DNA of 64,000 nucleotides from Amoebidium appalachense. Its lineage: Eukaryota; Ichthyosporea. This document shows positions 25,446 to 54,689 of this stretch, piece by piece. The notes beneath the pieces are model-generated. The model was not told the origin of the DNA. It did not search any database and was given only the letters and a program-made list of their open reading frames with translations. Each line of letters opens with the position of its first letter. The stretch's first letter is position 1. The translations under genes were made by a program, and so were the position numbers. Location of the stretch: NCBI GenBank assembly GCA_963693365.1, contig CAVNZM010000012.1:124001-188000 (forward strand), written 5' to 3'.

Positions 25446-25862
25446 TTGAATGGCTAGTGCAAAATATCCGTCTTCGAGGTCGAAACTGAAAGCGTGGTCA
25501 CCCGGCTGCGCGAGCGCCCGCAAATCGCTGAGGGTTTCGTACTTGATACCACGTGCGACGGCGTATTCATTCACAGGACGCATATCAATAATGAGCCGGA
25601 CGTTTCCGTTGGGCTTCCGCAGCCCAAAAGACTTCGAAACACACCATTTTGCGCTTTCAGGCACTGTCTCGAGGGCCCCCTTACTCACTAACCGTTCAAC
25701 TTCCACTGCCGCTTCTGCCTCTGAAACTTCGCCGATATCCAGATAGCCACCTGCATCAAAAGGGGCAGGACGCGCACTCTTCCATTCTGGTGTGATGCCG
25801 TACTTAATCCAGAACAAAACTTCTTTAGACGCACCCCCACGCTCCCACTCATCTACACAGGC
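25446..25862 (-). mobile_element. DIRS-like retroelement, inverted 5' part of reverse transcriptase
   Basis: On the minus strand an open frame encodes the start of a reverse transcriptase: an upstream segment with FWIKYGITPEWKSARP, the fingers segment FGLRKPNGNVRLIIDMRPVN, and motif A FSFDLEDGYFALAI with its catalytic Asp. The reading then ends abruptly near 25446. The continuation, starting with RKYFQIRV, lies on the opposite strand from 25866. One inversion of this 0.42-kb piece inside a formerly continuous element explains both halves. In this state the element cannot make an intact enzyme. Confidence 0.85.
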
Positions 25863-25865
25863 ACG

Positions 25866-27256
25866 GTTCCGCAAGTATTTCCAAATTCGTGTGGGGGGAC
25901 AACTCTTCCAGTACACGGTGCTTCCCTTCGGTTACTCCCTCAGTCCCTACTTTTTCATGCGCCTTATGCGCGAGTTCGCGCGTCGGTTACGTGCACGCGG
26001 CATCCGTTCGTTGGTTTTCCTCGATGACTGGGCCATCTTCGAACAGGCGGCACGGGCACTCGACACACGCGGGGTGGTGGAGCAGGAATTGAAAGTCACC
26101 GGCCTTACGAAGCATCCGAATAAGGCTCATTGGGACCCAGTGAGTGCCCTCGACCATTTAGGCATCCACATAAATTTGGAGGAAGGGTATTTGTCTCCCA
26201 CATTGGCGTCTTTGGAAAAATTATCGGGGGAAACACGTTCTTTAATGGCTAAGGCGCGCAAAACACGGCGGTGGGTGGAAAAGAAGCAGGTGGCTAGATG
26301 GCTAGGGTTGGTTGTTAGTTTGCGTGCGGCGGTGCCTCATGTACTCACGGTTGTCCGGCCGGTGTATGGTGCTCTACGCGGCGGGAACTGGCGTAGCTTT
26401 GTGCGGTTAACGGGTCGGCAGCTACGCATTATCGGTAAAACCATGGGTATAATAGGTCGGCTTCCCCGCACGGAAATCTGGCCTGAGCCTATCACGGCCA
26501 CTCTCATCACAGATGCTGCCACCTCACACGGGTGGGGGGCAGTACTACAGTTGGGCCTACCAACCCCGCAGGTTGTGGAGGCTTTCGGTCGTTGGGCGGA
26601 GAGCGATGCACCGCGGGCGGCTGCAGTGGCGGAGTGCGAGGGCCTACTCGAGGCCTACCGCAGGCCCGAAATGCAGGCCCTAATCCAACGTCAGCGCGTA
26701 TGCTGGCAGTCAGACACCCAGGCCGCGTTGGGGCGCGGTGCGCAAAAAGGGCAGCAGCAACCCCGCCATGCAGCGAGTGCTATGGCAACTGCTGCAGTTG
26801 TGTTTGGAAAAGGGGCTCCCCTGGCCCCAAGAGCTGTCATACATTCCGGGCGAAGTGAACGACCGTGCGGATTGGTTGCCGCGGATTGATCCCCGCCACG
26901 AGTGGTCGGTTACCCCTGCGGGGGTCGAGCGTATCGAGCAGACACTCGGATTGCACACGGCGGTGGATCGGTTTGCTACACCCGTGACAGCAGTCAAACC
27001 CACGTTTCACACATGGACCGCGGTGGTCCCCGTGAGCGGTGGGCAGGACGGGCTTGCCGCCGCATGGCAGGCCCCCAGCTGGTGGGCGCCACCGTTTCCG
27101 TTGATCAAGCGGACAGTGGCGAAGATTCAGCGGGAATGTGCGCAGGGAATATTAGTGGTCCCGGTGTGGGACACCGCCTTATGGTGGCCGGTGGTGCAAG
27201 GGATGGCACAGGCCCACACGGACCTAGCCCCCGAAGAAGTGGTGTTTAGGGTTTAG
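25866..27256 (+). mobile_element. DIRS-like retroelement, RT palm to RNase H (frameshifted)
   Basis: The plus strand encodes the rest of the reverse transcriptase: motif B LPFGYSLSP, motif C FLDDW, then an RNase H with LITDAATSHGWG, an E in ECEGLLEAY and SDTQAAL. After a +1 frameshift near 26735 it continues with DRADWLPR and the PPFPLI/VVPVWDTALWW block typical of DIRS/Ngaro-type elements. The frame ends with a stop at 27256. I found no tyrosine recombinase and no gag-like frame in the window. The inversion and the frameshift make it a dead copy. Confidence 0.85.
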
Positions 27257-27258
27257 GG
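27245..27258 (+). repeat. two TTTAGGG units
   Basis: TTTAGGGTTTAGGG followed by TTAAC, overlapping the last codons and stop of the retroelement frame. TTTAGGG is the plant/algal-type telomere unit and is also used by some protists. With only two units this may be chance or part of the element. Confidence 0.5.
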
Positions 27259-27387
27259 TTAACAGAAATAAAATACAATAAGTTCTTATCAGGCAAGAGA
27301 GCCAGGTGTGCACAGATCTACAGATATCTGTGCTCACAGAAACAAGGGAGAGAGAGATACGGGGGGGGGGGGGGGGGGGGGGGGGGG

Positions 27388-27468
<81 letters not shown>

Positions 27469-27637
27469 TCAGAGCACAAAGAAGGAAAGCAGACATGAAT
27501 ACAAACAAGCTAAGACACATACATACTTCAAGGCTCTTGCTGTCATACATGGTGACGTATTCCAACACAGATAGCAACAACATATCTAAATACTTCGCTT
27601 GATTCATCAAGCTCTATTTAGAGATGTATTTAGGCCA

Positions 27638-27672
27638 ACTGATTGGTTGGAATAGGGTTCCAACAATCAGTG
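27638..27672. repeat. hairpin with promoter-like surroundings
   Basis: ACTGATTGGTTGGAA and TTCCAACAATCAGT are near-perfect inverted arms separated by about five bases. An ATTGG box lies in one arm and a TATATA sequence about 25 bp downstream. It could be a TE terminus or a promoter. Confidence 0.4.
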
Positions 27673-27867
27673 GCCACTAGGGAGCCGACTATGGTATATA
27701 GGCGGCCACTCGTTCTACTCGTCTTAGCTTTGTTTCCCCGTCGGCCCCTACTTAGCCCCACCCACCCGCCCGCGCTGTGTTGCATTTCCCCGTCTTTAGC
27801 TAGTCTCTTGCTGATTGGCTACGGCACACACACACACACAGACACACACCCACATGCACACATACAT

Positions 27868-27947
<80 letters not shown>

Positions 27948-28207
27948 ACACACACGTACACAAACACACGCCCACGCATTGAGGGTAGTGGAGGGGGAGG
28001 ATAGGGTAGAGGGGTTTTCTTCGTGCGGTGTGTTTATTTGGATTTTGTTCGTAGAGAGGCAGTGCATGCCATGGTATGTGTACGTTTCTGATGATCGTGT
28101 CCAGTGGGCACTTGGCTGAGCCGAGCCAATAAGCAAATCGAAGCAACAACATATCTAAATCTACGATGACTGGGGCACCATACCTCCGTGACCACGGCCC
28201 TCTGAAC

Positions 28208-28325
28208 ACACCGTGACTCCAGACTACAGATCTACAAAATAGACTGACTGACGGCGTGGTCTGTCCGATCCTTGCCGGGATCACCAATAGTGTCGGGATA
28301 TCCGCCAATCCGGATATTCTTTCCC
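28208..28325 (+). repeat. dispersed repeat, copy 1
   Basis: Runs from CCGTGACTCCAGACTACAGA to CCGCCAATCCGGATATTC. The same order of sequence, with small indels, is found at about 29412-29520. It is probably the end of an interspersed element; the intervening 1.1 kb shows no coding frame I can defend. Confidence 0.7.
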
Positions 28326-29411
28326 ACCGTACACCCCCCCCCCCCCCGGAGAAAGCTTCGTCCCTGAAGCTTACCGGAAAGTTGTTGTTGTGTTGCCATC
28401 TTGTTTTTTTTGGCGTGTGTGCTTTTGTGCACTTAGTATTCTTTCTACTTGCAACTAATTCTGTTCAATGCAATGGAAGTGGCGAGTGCGGTTTTTGTAC
28501 AGGGAGTCGCACTGTTCCCTGGGTTTCGAGGAGGGAAACACTCTCAGAAAACTTCTCAGGGCGCTTTTACATTTCCTAAGCCCTATGTGTGCTTGTGTGC
28601 ACGGACAAACCATATGGTTACTAGCTCAGCTAGCCACCAGAGAGCGGGTGTGTATGCGATTTTACGGCTTGTCTCTTGTATGTATGACTCATTCCATGTG
28701 TTGTGTCCGTGGTAATGGCTGACTGAGTGCAGGCAGGCATGTGGAACGGACATTTGTGCTTTCAGTGAAGCAGTGCACGTGAATTCAAGCGTGCAGTGGT
28801 TGTTGCGTTCGCACCTAACACTTTACATGTCGCGCCTTTACATTTGCATCGTTAAGTCATTGGAAGTTGCACGTTTTGTTTGTGCATACAGGGAGGCGCC
28901 AGTTGGGGTCGTCCTTCACAGCTGCGTAACGCTTTTGTGCGTTTGTAAGACTTCTCTTGCCTTTTCAACGCTCCTGCAAGTACATTTCATGCAAAGCATC
29001 AGTTGTTCACGCAACAATACAATGTGCTGGCATGGTTTTGTATGTACTCATTGTAAACATTATTCAACCAGCTATTTTCGTTTTTGCATGTGCATGTGTC
29101 TCGTGCGATTCTCGTTTTGTAGGTGCACGTATCTCGTGCGTGACCGTACTGTATAACGTCATGCAGTTATTGCAGTAGGCCGTGTATAGTGGAATGGTCA
29201 GTTAGTGCAGAGTGCTCATGTGTAAGCAGAGAGATCGAGTGCTGTAGCCATTTTGAAGTGCAGATCTTGAGGTCGTTGGTGTAGAAGCGTCTCTTGGCGT
29301 TGTTGCTGGGCGGTGTGTCGTCACGTAGGGTGGGCGGGTAGGAGTGAGGTTGCAGAACCTTTCCATTTATACTCTGGCTACCATCAACTATGGAGAGACT
29401 ATGATCCTATC

Positions 29412-29520
29412 TCCGTGACTCCAGACTACAGACTGACCGACACCGCGGTCTGTCCGATCCTTTATTGCCGGGATAATCAAGAGTGTCGGGATATCCGCCA
29501 ATCCGGATATATATATTCCG
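29412..29520 (+). repeat. dispersed repeat, copy 2
   Basis: Direct-orientation partner of the copy at 28.2 kb. It shares CTCCGTGACTCCAGACTACAGA, GGTCTGTCCGATCC and GTCGGGATATCCGCCAATCC. The two copies could be long terminal repeats of a lost element or independent insertions. Confidence 0.7.
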
Positions 29521-30083
29521 ACATCGAGAAGTCATCCGACTGAAGTAGAAAAGGCAGCAAAATAGATACGAAGAAAAGTGGAAACAAGGTTACCTTTGTG
29601 GCGAAAGCATACCAGCCTCAGGTGTGTGATGGAAGCCAACAGTAGTGTAATTTGCTGATATTGCGTCAGGCTCTGTTGTGCGCCTTATGCGTTTGCAACA
29701 AGTGCACTGAGACTGAGAGTAATCGTATCATCTTCAACTTCAACTCGTATGAGCATTGAGGCATTGAGTGACACACAAACGACCAATAGGTCTACGCCAA
29801 AGACAATTTTTTACATACTTTAAAAAATCTAGATGACGGTCACCACTGAGCACTTGGGATCAAGACTTCAAAAGTGTGGCACTCATTTCCACCCTTGCCA
29901 GCTAAGTGTAGTTGTAGCCACATGCGAAAAGACGAAATACAACCTGTGACCAAACTATAGCACATGTGTGGCACCGCAAAGCATATACACACAGCATACA
30001 AGAAGACGACACTCTAGAACTTGTTATTCCGATCCTTTCCTTTCTCGACCATTTCACATTTCGATTGCGACGGGCCAGTCAAC

Positions 30084-30338
30084 ATGGACTGTTCCCAGCT
30101 CCCATCTACACCCACCATGCCCACTATGCCCATGGGTACGAATACAAAACCACAAGTATCAGTTGCCACCCAACAGACACAATGCAGCCATGGCAGTGAT
30201 GGGGAGCTGAGCCTTCTTCACCAACAAACCTCACATGCAGAGAACGGAGACGTGTTCTATGATGCCATGGATGATGAGGCCTGGGCCATGGCCTTTGCGG
30301 ACTTCTTTGCTGGAAGGGGCACGAAGAGGTTTTACTGA
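30084..30338 (+). CDS. small acidic hypothetical protein
   Basis: An 84-aa frame from the ATG at 30084 to TGA at 30338. The first half is rich in Pro, Thr, Met and Gln and looks disordered. The second half is acidic and amphipathic (DVFYDAMDDEAWAMAFADFFAG), which resembles a short transactivation-type helix, and the end is basic. Unlike most open frames in this window it is not built from a simple repeat. I do not recognise a family, and it could be a chance frame or one exon of a longer gene. Confidence 0.35.
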   Translation: MDCSQLPSTPTMPTMPMGTNTKPQVSVATQQTQCSHGSDGELSLLHQQTSHAENGDVFYDAMDDEAWAMAFADFFAGRGTKRFY

Positions 30339-30800
30339 TGTGTGGCCGAGAGATGAGTAAAGGAAGTGAGAGCAACGCAAAATACGAAATGCACGAAGAT
30401 CCAGTGTTTTTTAGGCCGGGTGTTTTGTCTGGGCCCGGCGACTCTTTTGGACACTCAACATGTGGACGTCAATCAGATTCTGTAGAAATCGATGCTCCGT
30501 TTAAATTTACATTCCGAGCAACACGTACGACTTGGCACACCTGGCAGGACCTGTGTGTTTTTTCTTTTTAGTTTTTTGGTTTATTTTGAATGGCAATTAT
30601 TGTGTGATAGTACATACTGTACAGATGCACCGGTGGGTGACAGGCTGGCTGGACTTGCGTTTGCATACTCACCTTAAAAGTGACTAATAGAAAAATCATG
30701 GCCTCAACTGTTGACATTCTCACGTGTACATGTGTAGGTAGTATTGCAGAGACACACAAACCTGCAGTAGGGGGTGTATGGGTGGGTGGGTGGATCTTGT

Positions 30801-30859
<59 letters not shown>

Positions 30860-31755
30860 GTAAAATACATGGGAGCGTTTTAAATTCTCCCCCCCCCCCC
30901 CCCCCCCCTCCCCCCCTCCCCCCGTTTCTTGGTACAGCAGTGACGTAGTTTGATTAGCTGGCCCACACAACCGCACACGCAGGCATGCACAACCGCTATT
31001 CAACTACCTGAAGCTCCCCCCTCCGCCCCCTCGGCCTCCCCCCTCCCCCTGCCCCCCCTCTGGGCTCAGGAATGTTTCTCTTTGCATTGTGATTAAACTT
31101 TTGCGGTACCGTACACACACCGTGATGTATATACGTATGATAAATCGAGGTCAGTATACATATGCAAAATGGTGCAAAATGTTGCTTACTGTATTGGGTT
31201 GGTGCCTCATGTCGTTTCGCAGCACAGAAAGGCCGATCCTCCTAGCTTGCCTGCTGGCACAAAGTCATGCAATGAACACAGGCGGATGGGCGTACCACAT
31301 TATGGCACACTTGGAAGTATCGGCTGGGCCCCCGGGAACACATATGACTTCAATTAACTTTAATTTAAGTTAGATGTGTCAACCGTCTTGACATTGCAGG
31401 CTAGACATAGCATTAGGTGAGAACGAAAACATTGATCCAATCATCTGCGGGTGACCGGTCAAACCCCAATGCCCCTACCAGGTCAACCACTCATTCAAGC
31501 ACATAGAGAACTCAAAGGCCAAGTAAATCTATACTAAAAAATAACAAAAAGAAAGGGTCCTAACACCATGAGAGTGGGTTTAAAGCATGTCGCCGAAAGT
31601 ACCAATGTACACAAGCATGCCAAAAGAAACATTGAAATTTAAAAGATAAAAATTAAATCTCAGATAAAAAACTACGTGCATGGGATACCATGCAGCAGTA
31701 TGTTCACATGGATGCATGTGTGTGCATGTTCGGGTGGCCTCTACAGATAATGCAG

Positions 31756-31792
<37 letters not shown>

Positions 31793-32093
31793 ACCACCAC
31801 CACCACCACCACCACCACCACCACCCGCGCCACCACCACCACCACCACGCTCAGACACACACGCACACACACGCTCGTTACACACTCACATTCACACACT
31901 GTGTGGCATGCACACACCCTCCACACATCGACTACTTGTGCGAACAGTGCACAGACAGGCACGCAATTACACTCGTGACTGCTAGACTTTTCACCTTACT
32001 TCACAACACACAAGCCACCAACCAAATCACTGTGCACGTGCCTGCAGCCACTAGGAATCAACCGCTGATCACGTGCACATTCCTTCCAGCACT
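30339..32093. other. intergenic region with long G-run
   Basis: A G-run of more than 50 bases (about 30800-30856) is followed after 40 bases by a C/T-rich run (30891-30922), so the two can pair. A C-run followed by CCA repeats lies at 31754-31848. No gene is supported. The AMACR-like gene ends at 32094, so its 3' flank lies at the right end. Confidence 0.6.
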
Positions 32094-40522
<8,429 letters not shown>

Positions 40523-41208
40523 CCTGCCTGCTTCTGCACGTATGTGTGGTGCTTGGGTGTCTGCCTGCACGCAACCTGGGGGGAAAGAGGGTAGGACCGT
40601 TGGAGGACAGGACGGAAGCAAGAGGGTTGTGAAAGTTTCAAGTTTTGCTCAACGCCGGTTTTGTTTTTGCTTTTTCCGTGGCCGCGGGGGCTGCGGGGGC
40701 TGGACTGCAGCCAATCAAAAAGCAATAATGCTATGATTGGTTGGCTGGGCGCAAAGAGCAACAAACTGGTGCCAGGCCAGATTGCTATTGGCTCACTAAT
40801 GCGGACTAGCCATATAAGGCTTTTTGGCGGGAAAACGTTGGCCAAGGAGGCCTTACAAGACCTCTTCCGCGGCAGTCGCCGGCGAGCGGCCGCCAAACCC
40901 ACCGGTTCAAATTATCAAGATATAATAGAAGCAAAACAACGCAAGCAAAAGAAAGCGAGAGGGAGAAACCTGTATTCTGTAGTATATACACAACTTACAG
41001 CTGGTCGCAGGCGACAGTGGACACCCACCCTCTGAAACGGGCGCTGATTAGCCATATTTGGCAGGCAAGATGCGCATACCACAGTGTAACACATTCCACT
41101 GCCACATTCCACACAAACAAAATAAAACACCGTGATGATTCTGAACTGAGAAGCCTTAGGGCAGAGCTTGAATATATACCGTAGAGAAAGAGAGAGCTAG
41201 AGTTAGGG
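40523..41208. promoter_or_regulatory. divergent promoter region of racemase and PICK1-like genes
   Basis: 686 bp separate the two divergent start codons. The region holds several CCAAT boxes in both directions (AGCCAATCA near 40708, GATTGG near 40735, ATTGG near 40786), a TATA-like CATATAAGG at about 40811, and an E2F consensus listed separately. The region after 41050 is A+T richer and probably holds the 5' leader of the plus-strand gene. Confidence 0.65.
40823..40834. promoter_or_regulatory. consensus E2F binding site
   Basis: TTTGGCGGGAAA is an exact match to the classical high-affinity E2F/DP site. It lies 385 bp upstream of the PICK1-like start and 300 bp upstream of the racemase start. 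The same window encodes an E2F factor. Confidence 0.6.
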
Positions 41209-49787
<8,579 letters not shown>

Positions 49788-50609
49788 AACCATGTCTGGT
49801 GCTGTTGTGTGGTCTATGTAAATTTCTCGTTTCCTCCTCTTTCTTCCGTCAAACCCCTCTGTCCGTGGCCCATGACATGCACATCGTTCATGCGTGTGTT
49901 CAGCAGTGGTGTGCACACGGACACCCATGTGTGCAGACTCACAAACACACGCGCGTGCGGCGCACACGCATGCACACGAATACACACACGCACACACACA
50001 CGTGCGCGCGCGCGCGCGAAACACACAAACGCATGCTTACACACACTGGCGCGCATGCGCTCAACAAGAAGCACACGTAGTCAGACACACGTACATAGGT
50101 TCTCACTCACCATAATGCGCTTGCAACCCATGATTAGACATAATTGCCTGTGTGCCTGTGTCTTTAGGTGCTTTATCCTTTCCTGCCAATTATGCTTTAA
50201 TAGTTGTTTTTTCTATCCTGCATTGACATTTGTATTGCCTCTTTGATTGGTTAAAAGGGATTCCGACGGAGGGCATACCATTGGCTAATACACACCCTTT
50301 GTTTTAAACTTAAAATTAGTCTGCTACACACCCTTGGGCTAAATCTGGTGCAATTATAGGCACTATTACATAATACCTGCGTGTACCTTGTACTATGAAT
50401 CAGCATCATAGCTTGTATCACCTGTGTACGTATCGCCATGTATAGTTATTGGTAGTTGTGGCTGTTAAAATATCATGCATGCACGGGGACCTTCCTATTG
50501 ATCAATAAACCACTCTTTTGCAAAAGATAGTACTGGGTGGGTGCATGTATTCCTACTTTTTTATTTGCTTTATAAATTATAAAACATTGTGGGGCTGGCA
50601 GAGACTCCG

Positions 50610-50611
<2 letters not shown>

Positions 50612-50648
<37 letters not shown>

Positions 50649-50890
50649 AGCAACGCTTTGTGTGTAGACATGCAAGTTTTCAGGGTTATTGCTTTTGGGA
50701 CGATTATCTGCTATGTACATCATTAAACGTTTTGGACTAATATTAGTTATTCGTTTAATTCCCTCCAACTTGGCAATCATAATAACACACGCAGAGAGAG
50801 AACAAAGAGTGGTGCACGTTCACGTGCTTGCAATCGCGCTGAGGCACGCCCTAGCACACATGTAGGTACACACAAGTGCACTACACACAC
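50612..50890 (+). repeat. direct repeat A, copy 1
   Basis: A G-run, then a segment with TTTTGGGACGATTATC, AACTTGGCAATCATAATAA and GTGCTTGCAATCGCGC, then (CA)-rich DNA. The same order recurs at 56431-56670. The copies are clearly diverged, with an extra 30-40 bases in this one. Confidence 0.7.
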
Positions 50891-50965
50891 ATACACACAC
50901 ATACACACACACACAAACGTTGACACACACACACACACACACACATACACACACACACAAACGTT

Positions 50966-51002
<37 letters not shown>

Positions 51003-51097
51003 CCGCGGGCGCCCACGCGGACGTCACGCAAACAGGCACGCTTGCGCACTTGCGCGCGCACACACAACACACAACACATACGTGGCACATACGCACC

Positions 51098-51385
51098 TGA
51101 ATTTTTTAATCGAAAGCATGTTGATAGGTGTGAGTTTTTATGTCGTGTTTTGCCTCTCTCCCTACGGGTGTCTGCTACGCTGGCTGGCAATGTGAACACT
51201 TTAGACTTTTTGTTGAATTCTGTTGGTCGTCACATTGAGTATGTATATGATTTTCACACAGTGTTCAGGTATCTCAGTATGCACTTGTTACTGGATAACT
51301 CGTGAAGTTTTGATTGCCTTCTCAGTTTGCCGTGCATACTTGCATATCTTTCCGTCGAATAAATCCAGTCAAAAGAAAAAAATTG
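51098..51385 (+). repeat. inverted repeat B, copy 1
   Basis: About 285 bp that recur in reverse at 54690-54965. Both copies keep a frame open for about 65 codons (FNRKHVDRCEFLCRV to HLLLDNS, then a stop), and their only length difference inside that frame is a 3-bp indel. The frame may be a remnant of a transposon protein, or the repeat may be non-coding. Confidence 0.75.
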
Positions 51386-51479
51386 ACGTTACACTTACAT
51401 CATACAATTTGATATGATATGTGGAGATATAACGTATCAGACATACATCATTTGTGGAGATATAAAGTCTTTATTTTGT

Positions 51480-51523
<44 letters not shown>

Positions 51524-52207
51524 GTAACGTATACAATTAGATAATTCGTTTAAAGAACTGGATGAGTTCATTTACGTATACAACCATAAATTTCGTACAA
51601 AGAACAAGCTACGAGTTCATTTCCGGTTGTACAACCTTACTATAATGATTGATCCTTGCCAGCCAGCAGTCCGCCAACATACTGCGGCGTGCCGCAAACA
51701 CGTGACCTCATCACTTGCAATTACGAACTCAGCAGCTATCGTCGTCGTACTTGTTGTAATACTCCCGGGGGAGAGCGGCCAGAACGGTAATGATGCCCTC
51801 CACGAAGTGTCTGTTGCAATAATACTTGTATTCACCGGGAACCTCGAATATGATATCACAAAGCAAGCCCGGCCTTTCTGTTCCCGTGTTACACCGACCG
51901 GCATTAGCGCTGCTACCTTCTGAGGTAGCTCTTATTTTTCAAGGAGACGCGGACGATACGGAGAGCGGCTGATCACGTGACTCACCTACCTTAAGAAATA
52001 GCGTCGATTTATCGTACATAGGCTTGCGCGGAGGGGTGACTTTGCAGAAGGGTAAAAAATGACCCCTCCGCAGACGGCCCTCCGCAATGCTGTCGTCCCT
52101 AAGCTGACCACAGGGGTGGTGGATCCCCCTCCCCCCCCCCCCCCCCCCCCACCCCACCCCCCCGGGCCCTCCGGGGGAGGGGGACAGACCGTGGGGTGGT
52201 GGGTCCC

Positions 52208-52257
<50 letters not shown>

Positions 52258-53953
52258 GGCGGGGAATCCAACAGGACCCTCCCGCGCCGGCCGCGGCTGC
52301 GTACCCTCTCAAGAGCGGCTTGTCTCTTCCCCCCCCCCCCCTCCCCCCCTCCCCATCCCCCCCCTTCCTCCCCCCCTCTCATCCATCACCATCCCCAACA
52401 TTAAGTTTGTACAAAGTATTCTTCCCTTCCTTTTAACCAAGGCTTCGAAGCAAATCTATTATGCACAACATGTCTCTGGGTGTGGGCGTCTGCAAATTTT
52501 GTGCGGTGTAGACGTGGGACCGTGTGTGTATGTGTCCTTAAGGTGGGTGGGCATTCGGCACTGCTAATCACTGTGGTGGCCTGACAGTGTGTAAGTAAAC
52601 GTCGTGCCACATGTGCAAGCTGTGTGGACGCAATGCGCTTAGCATGTGCAAAATTGCATGGCATTTCACAGGTGTGCTAGAGAAGAGGGTGTGTGCACAC
52701 GTGTGGGTGTCACTGTGCATGTGTGTGTCAGTGCGTGTTTGCCTGTGTGCGCGCTTGTGTGCATATGTGTGCGTGTGTTGTGTATGTGTGTGTATCAGTG
52801 ATTGAGAAAGCTCCCAAATTCTCTGGCACAAATCTGCACGCGCGCATGTGCCTTCCGTGGCATGTGTGTCTGAAATGCCATAATATGCGTGTGTGTTTGT
52901 GAACGTTAACGGTTGTTCAATTGCAAATGATGATCATGGCATGCATGATGGCGCCTGATGCATGGATGAAATTGTGTCAGACAAATAACCGGGGGGCCCG
53001 GGGGGGGGGGGAGGGGGGGGGGGGGGGGGGGGGCTAGGGGGGGCGTGGGGAGGGGGGGGGGGGGGGGGGGGAGGGGGGGGGGGGGGGGGGATAGATAAAG
53101 AGCGCAAAAGAGAGCGCGTGGTGGTGTGATGGTGGTGGTGGGGTGAGGGGGGAGGGGAGGGGGGGGGGGGGGGGGGGGGGGAATAGGGGGAAGCAGGTAG
53201 AGAGGGAAAAGGAATCAGAATGTGTGCCACGGGTGTGCGCGCATCATTATACAGAGAATAGCATATGACCCTACGGCAGTCTGTGATCATGAGCGTATTG
53301 GAGAGCGTGCGCACACGTGTGTGTACCTGCGTGTGCAGGGGTGCTTTACTGTACATTTTCGAGAAAATTAGTGGTCATGAGCAATAAGTCATTGCGGTCT
53401 CCGTATGAGATCTTAAGGGGCGTATGTAGAGAGGGGAGGCTCCAATGGGCCAGCGGTCGTTCTGGGGGTAGGGGAGAAGGGAGGGTGGGGATGCCTAGCT
53501 AGTTAGCAGATCCAATTTGAACCAGGGCCTGATAATTGATACCAGTTAGTGAATGTAGAAATGGTGCCAATGCCAATTTTTTTTCAAGTTGGTGTCTAAT
53601 ATACATACTAATATATATTAGTCATATTTGGGTAGCCCCCACCTCCCCCCGTTCCCTCCCCCCCCCCCCCCCCCCGGGTGGTGGTGGGTCCCCCCCCCCC
53701 CCCCCCTCCCCCCCCCCCCAAACCTACAACTACCCCCCTCCCCGTTTCAAAATCAAAAAAGCCTCCTCTCAGCTGCTCTTGAGAGACCAGGATCAGTTTG
53801 CGTCCGGCGGATCGGATCTACCTTACCGGGTTTTGCCGGGGTGTCTACGTATACATAGACTAAATATATCTACTGGTGGCGATTAGAGCGGGGGAGGGGA
53901 TGGTCCCCATCAAGCTTGTGTGTTGGTGGGTGTTGAGTCAGTGGTGGTGTGCC

Positions 53954-53993
<40 letters not shown>

Positions 53994-54601
53994 GGGGTGG
54001 GAGAGTTGTATACACTGGGACGGGTGGGCCCGGTGTGTGTACACGTGTGTGCGCACGCGTGGGGTGACATGGGGGAGGGGGGGGCGCGGGGGGGGGGGGG
54101 GGGGGGGGAGAGAGAGGGGCGGAGCCGGGGGGCCCGGGGGGGATTACCAACAGCTGAGGGCCATGAAGGGGGTGGACCTATGGAAGTCACGGAGGTCACT
54201 GTGCCAGAGAAAAAAAAAGCCTTGAGGCCCCCGGGGGGGGGGGGGGGGGGGGGGGGGCTCGAGCTCGAAGAGGAGGAAAGGAAGAGAGGATCCGGATGGG
54301 GGGTAATAACGGAAAGGGGTATGTGCATGCAGCCTACTTTAACACTCGTCTGACGATGCCACGGTGAGCACAGGGCGCGCTTGTGTGTGTGTGACATGTG
54401 TGTGTGCCTGTGCGGTTGTGGTTTTCATTGCGGTGTGTGCCAGACTGAGTGTGTGTGCGTATACATGGCGTCACGGTGTTTGTTGTTGTGATGGGGACTC
54501 ATGAAGCCTGGGCGGGGGATGAGGGGGGGGTGGGGGTGGGGTGAGGGGGGTCAGGGATGAGAGACGGGGGGGGGGGGGGGAGGAGGAGCGGGGAAGGAGG
54601 T

Positions 54602-54649
<48 letters not shown>

Positions 54650-54689
54650 GGGGGGAACGACTGGCCGGAGTCGCCAGTGATGATTTTTT

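Larger units (their letters stand above)
27257..30083. other. repeat-rich intergenic region
   Basis: Contains a G-run followed by (GA)n at 27361-27466, a (CA)n tract at about 27868-27945, a hairpin near 27.65 kb, a phrase AGCAACAACATATCTAAAT at both about 27567 and 28142, and two copies of a roughly 110-bp repeat listed separately. The stretch 28.4-29.2 kb is plain sequence with no convincing coding frame. No gene is supported. Confidence 0.6.

Noticed and set aside
25792-25865. Plus-strand start of the long frame 25792-26889 as the retroelement N-terminus
   Set aside because: The first about 25 codons are antisense to the inverted minus-strand RT part; RT homology on the plus strand begins only at about 25866.
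40799-41035. 78-codon basic frame starting MRTSHIRLFGGKTL
   Set aside because: Sits in the divergent promoter region, overlaps the TATA-like and E2F sites, matches no family I know and has an unremarkable length for chance. A tiny basic protein cannot be fully excluded.
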